9,306 nucleotides of DNA from Bacteroidota bacterium. Lineage in GTDB: Bacteria > Bacteroidota > Bacteroidia > Bacteroidales > UBA1715. The position numbers were made by a program, and so were the translations under genes. The notes under the pieces are model-generated. The model was given only the letters and a program-made list of their open reading frames with translations. It made no database searches and was not told the DNA's origin. Within the stretch, counting starts at the first letter, position 1; every line of letters starts with the position of its first letter. The stretch is from positions 1 to 9,306 of the forward strand of contig JAJUFK010000084.1 in the NCBI GenBank assembly GCA_029266015.1, read 5' to 3'. Positions 8,101-9,306 of this stretch are shown here, in pieces.

Positions 8101-9306
8101 ACCTCATCATGATATTTATTCTATTGAAGATTTAGCTCAATTAATATTTGACTTAAAAAATGCTAATCCTAACGCTGAAATAAGTGTAAAACTGGTATCG
8201 AAAGCAGGTGTTGGAACTATAGCTGCAGGTGTTTGCAAAGCATTTGCCGATAAAGTATTAATTTCGGGTCACGACGGTGGTACCGGAGCTTCACCTATTA
8301 GTTCTATACATCATACAGGTTCGCCATGGGAATTAGGTTTGGCAGAAACACACCAAACATTGGTACTCAACAAATTACGTGATAGAATTATAGTACAAGC
8401 CGATGGCCAAATGAAAACCGGTAGAGACCTTGCAATCGCAGCTCTTTTAGGAGCCGAAGAATGGGGAGTTGCAACAGCAGCATTAGTAGCCGAGGGTTGT
8501 ATTATGATGCGTAAATGTCATTTAAATACATGTCCTGTTGGAGTAGCTACTCAAAACAAAGATTTACGTAAAGTATTTAAAGGTAAACCCGAACACGTAA
8601 TAAACCTTATAACATTTATGGTTGAAGAGTTACGTGAAATTATGGCACAAAACGGATTTAGAACTGTAAATGAAATGATTGGACAAAGTGATGTTTTACG
8701 TCAACGCGAAGATGTTTCTTTCTGGAAAGTTCAAAAACTTGATTTAAGTCCAATTATTTATAAAGTTCCGGCAGAACCGGGTGTTGGTTTATACAAATCA
8801 ATTCCACAAAAACATAAAATTACAGACGTACTCGACCGTACTTTAATAGAAAAAGCAAAACCTGCTTTAGAGAAAAAACAAAAAGTAACTGCAGAATTTC
8901 CAATCATAAATACCGATCGTGCTGTGGGTACTATGCTCTCTCACGAAATTTCTAAACGATACGGAGGCGAAGGATTACCGGAAGACACTATTACATACAA
9001 ATTTAGAGGTTCGGCTGGTCAAAGTTTTGGAGCGTTCAGTCAAAAAGGTATTCGTTTTGAACTTGAAGGAGAAGCAAATGACTATTTCGGAAAAGGACTA
9101 AGCGGTGCAAAATTAATAGTAGTACCTGATAGAAATGCCAAAATAGTACCCGAAGAAAACGTAATAGTTGGTAACGTTTCATTCTATGGTGCAACTAGTG
9201 GAGAAGCTTATATTAAAGGAATGGCAGGCGAACGATTCTGTATACGAAATTCGGGAGTAAAAGCCGTAATTGAAGGTATTGGAAGCCACGGTTGTGAATA
9301 TATGAC
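5105..9306 (+). CDS. gltB: Glutamate synthase large (alpha) subunit, GltB, 3'-truncated by the window
   Basis: GltB converts glutamine and 2-oxoglutarate to two glutamates, the GOGAT half of ammonia assimilation, normally with electrons delivered by the small subunit GltD. 1400 residues are visible of a usual length near 1500, and the frame stays open to the window edge. Domains: type II glutamine amidotransferase, with nucleophile C19 exposed after removal of an 18-residue propeptide (HDACGIGF), R232, the N253-G254 oxyanion pair and D296; a central linker domain from about 480 (GNDTPLAVLS, NPPIDAIREK); an FMN-binding synthase barrel from about 850 (ATGAMSFGSIS at 884-894, K967 with GEGGQLPG at 969-976, HDGGTGASP at 1056-1064); a 3Fe-4S cluster site C1132-x5-C1138-x4-C1143; and the start of the C-terminal beta-helix (GSAGQSFGAF at 1302-1311). 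All key residues are present. The ATG at 5105 sets the propeptide length and has an AT-rich leader without a Shine-Dalgarno site. gltD would be expected downstream. Confidence 0.97.
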   Translation, partial: MSQIETKSLYDPSYEHDACGIGFIANLKGVKSHKTIDDALKMLENMEHRGAVGFEENTGDGAGVLIQMPHNFFKITCKEIGIDLPDYGKYGVAMIYFPKNVVMREACRKIFNDSIEHLGLELLGYRNVPVSNKTIGKTAISTEPKIEQAFIVAKDSSLPSDALERKLFVLRNWSYHQFCQQFPENKDDFYIVSSSYKNITYKGQLTTYQVREYFLDLSDERLDSAFAMIHSRFSTNTFPKWKLAQPFRYIAHNGEINTIRGNVNWAHCNQTLFESSLFTKDEIEKLLPICDHENSDSANLDNMIEMLVLGGRELPHVMMMLIPEAWQNDNSLKDPKRAFYEFHSSIVEAWDGPASISFTDGHIIGATLDRNGLRPSRYCLLDDDTLIMSSEAGALPVDQSKVVKKGRLEPGKMFVVDLDQGRIISDEELKQRICTEQPYRTWLEQNEVHISKIPVPEKPTYPYNLETLKQRQICYGYTTEAVKENIAEMINQKTDPIGSMGNDTPLAVLSQQSRHLSNYFKQQFAQVSNPPIDAIREKIIMSLKTSASRSFNMLSQSSVHCKQITFDQPVLSNSELDALRHMSHPDFRVTQINAVFPANGTPGDLEKALQKMCADADKAILDYTSNILLISDRNTDKNTAPIPTLLATGALHNHLIKNGLRVRVGIIVEAGDAWETHHFATLIGYGANAVNPYMAFETITTLAEERYIAKDVDIESANKTYIYAIGAGLLKIFSKMGISTLQSYKGAQIFECYGIGKEVIESCFNGTVSKIGGLNFDDIAREVLVRHKAAYPQLPIVNQRLEEGGIHQWKHRGEKHLFNPETIALLQHAVRTGNKEIYKQYAKKVNDQAEQQFTLRGLLEFKGNRKPISIDEVEPASNIFPRFATGAMSFGSISHEAHTTLAIAMNRIGARSNSGEGGEDEIRFVQKENGDWERSAIKQVASGRFGVTSNYLANCNEIQIKMAQGAKPGEGGQLPGHKVDDWIGRVRHSTPGVGLISPPPHHDIYSIEDLAQLIFDLKNANPNAEISVKLVSKAGVGTIAAGVCKAFADKVLISGHDGGTGASPISSIHHTGSPWELGLAETHQTLVLNKLRDRIIVQADGQMKTGRDLAIAALLGAEEWGVATAALVAEGCIMMRKCHLNTCPVGVATQNKDLRKVFKGKPEHVINLITFMVEELREIMAQNGFRTVNEMIGQSDVLRQREDVSFWKVQKLDLSPIIYKVPAEPGVGLYKSIPQKHKITDVLDRTLIEKAKPALEKKQKVTAEFPIINTDRAVGTMLSHEISKRYGGEGLPEDTITYKFRGSAGQSFGAFSQKGIRFELEGEANDYFGKGLSGAKLIVVPDRNAKIVPEENVIVGNVSFYGATSGEAYIKGMAGERFCIRNSGVKAVIEGIGSHGCEYM

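Noticed and set aside
8919..9101. Plus-strand 60-codon frame in the gltB 3' part
   Set aside because: It is out of frame with gltB, which is open and conserved through the same bases.
5105..9306. Possible frameshift or internal stop in gltB
   Set aside because: Reading the frame codon by codon shows no stop, and the conserved motifs appear in order and at expected distances. The gene is simply cut by the window end.

Overview
The window looks like chromosomal DNA of a low-GC member of the Bacteroidota (Bacteroidetes). The evidence is an AT-rich composition (about one-third G+C by eye), a promoter matching the Bacteroidota TTTG / TAnnTTTG pattern, AT-rich leaders mostly without Shine-Dalgarno sequences, a mosaic OmpA-family envelope protein of a kind common in that phylum, and a surface-lipoprotein version of an SMP-30 enzyme. 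No lower rank can be assigned. All genes use the standard code and no frame is visibly broken.

Layout: positions 1-1473 (+) hold the C-terminal part of an OmpA-family cell-wall-anchoring protein that probably began upstream of the window. It converges with, and overlaps by 11 bp, a three-gene minus-strand cluster read from right to left: dnaG (primase, 4793-2856), an SMP-30/gluconolactonase-like lipoprotein (2866-1919, overlapping dnaG by 11 bp) and a small two-helix membrane protein (1915-1463, 3 bp further on). The tight packing suggests one transcript. A 311-bp AT-rich intergenic region (4794-5104) separates dnaG from the divergent gltB (5105 to beyond 9306, +), the large subunit of glutamate synthase. 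The gltB frame was read codon by codon to the window end without a stop; it is cut off about 100 residues short of the usual family length.

Functionally, most of the window is housekeeping: replication priming, ammonia assimilation and envelope structure. The part least explained by genes is the dnaG-gltB spacer. It carries a perfect DnaA box, a second box with one mismatch in the same orientation, an A/T-tract dyad between them, a good Bacteroidota-type promoter for gltB, and a near-perfect 10-bp stem with a 3-nt loop in the gltB leader. The spacer may therefore be a DnaA-responsive control region for primase, or less likely part of an origin. I found no mobile element, CRISPR array, tRNA, rRNA, defence cassette or clearly new multi-gene system.
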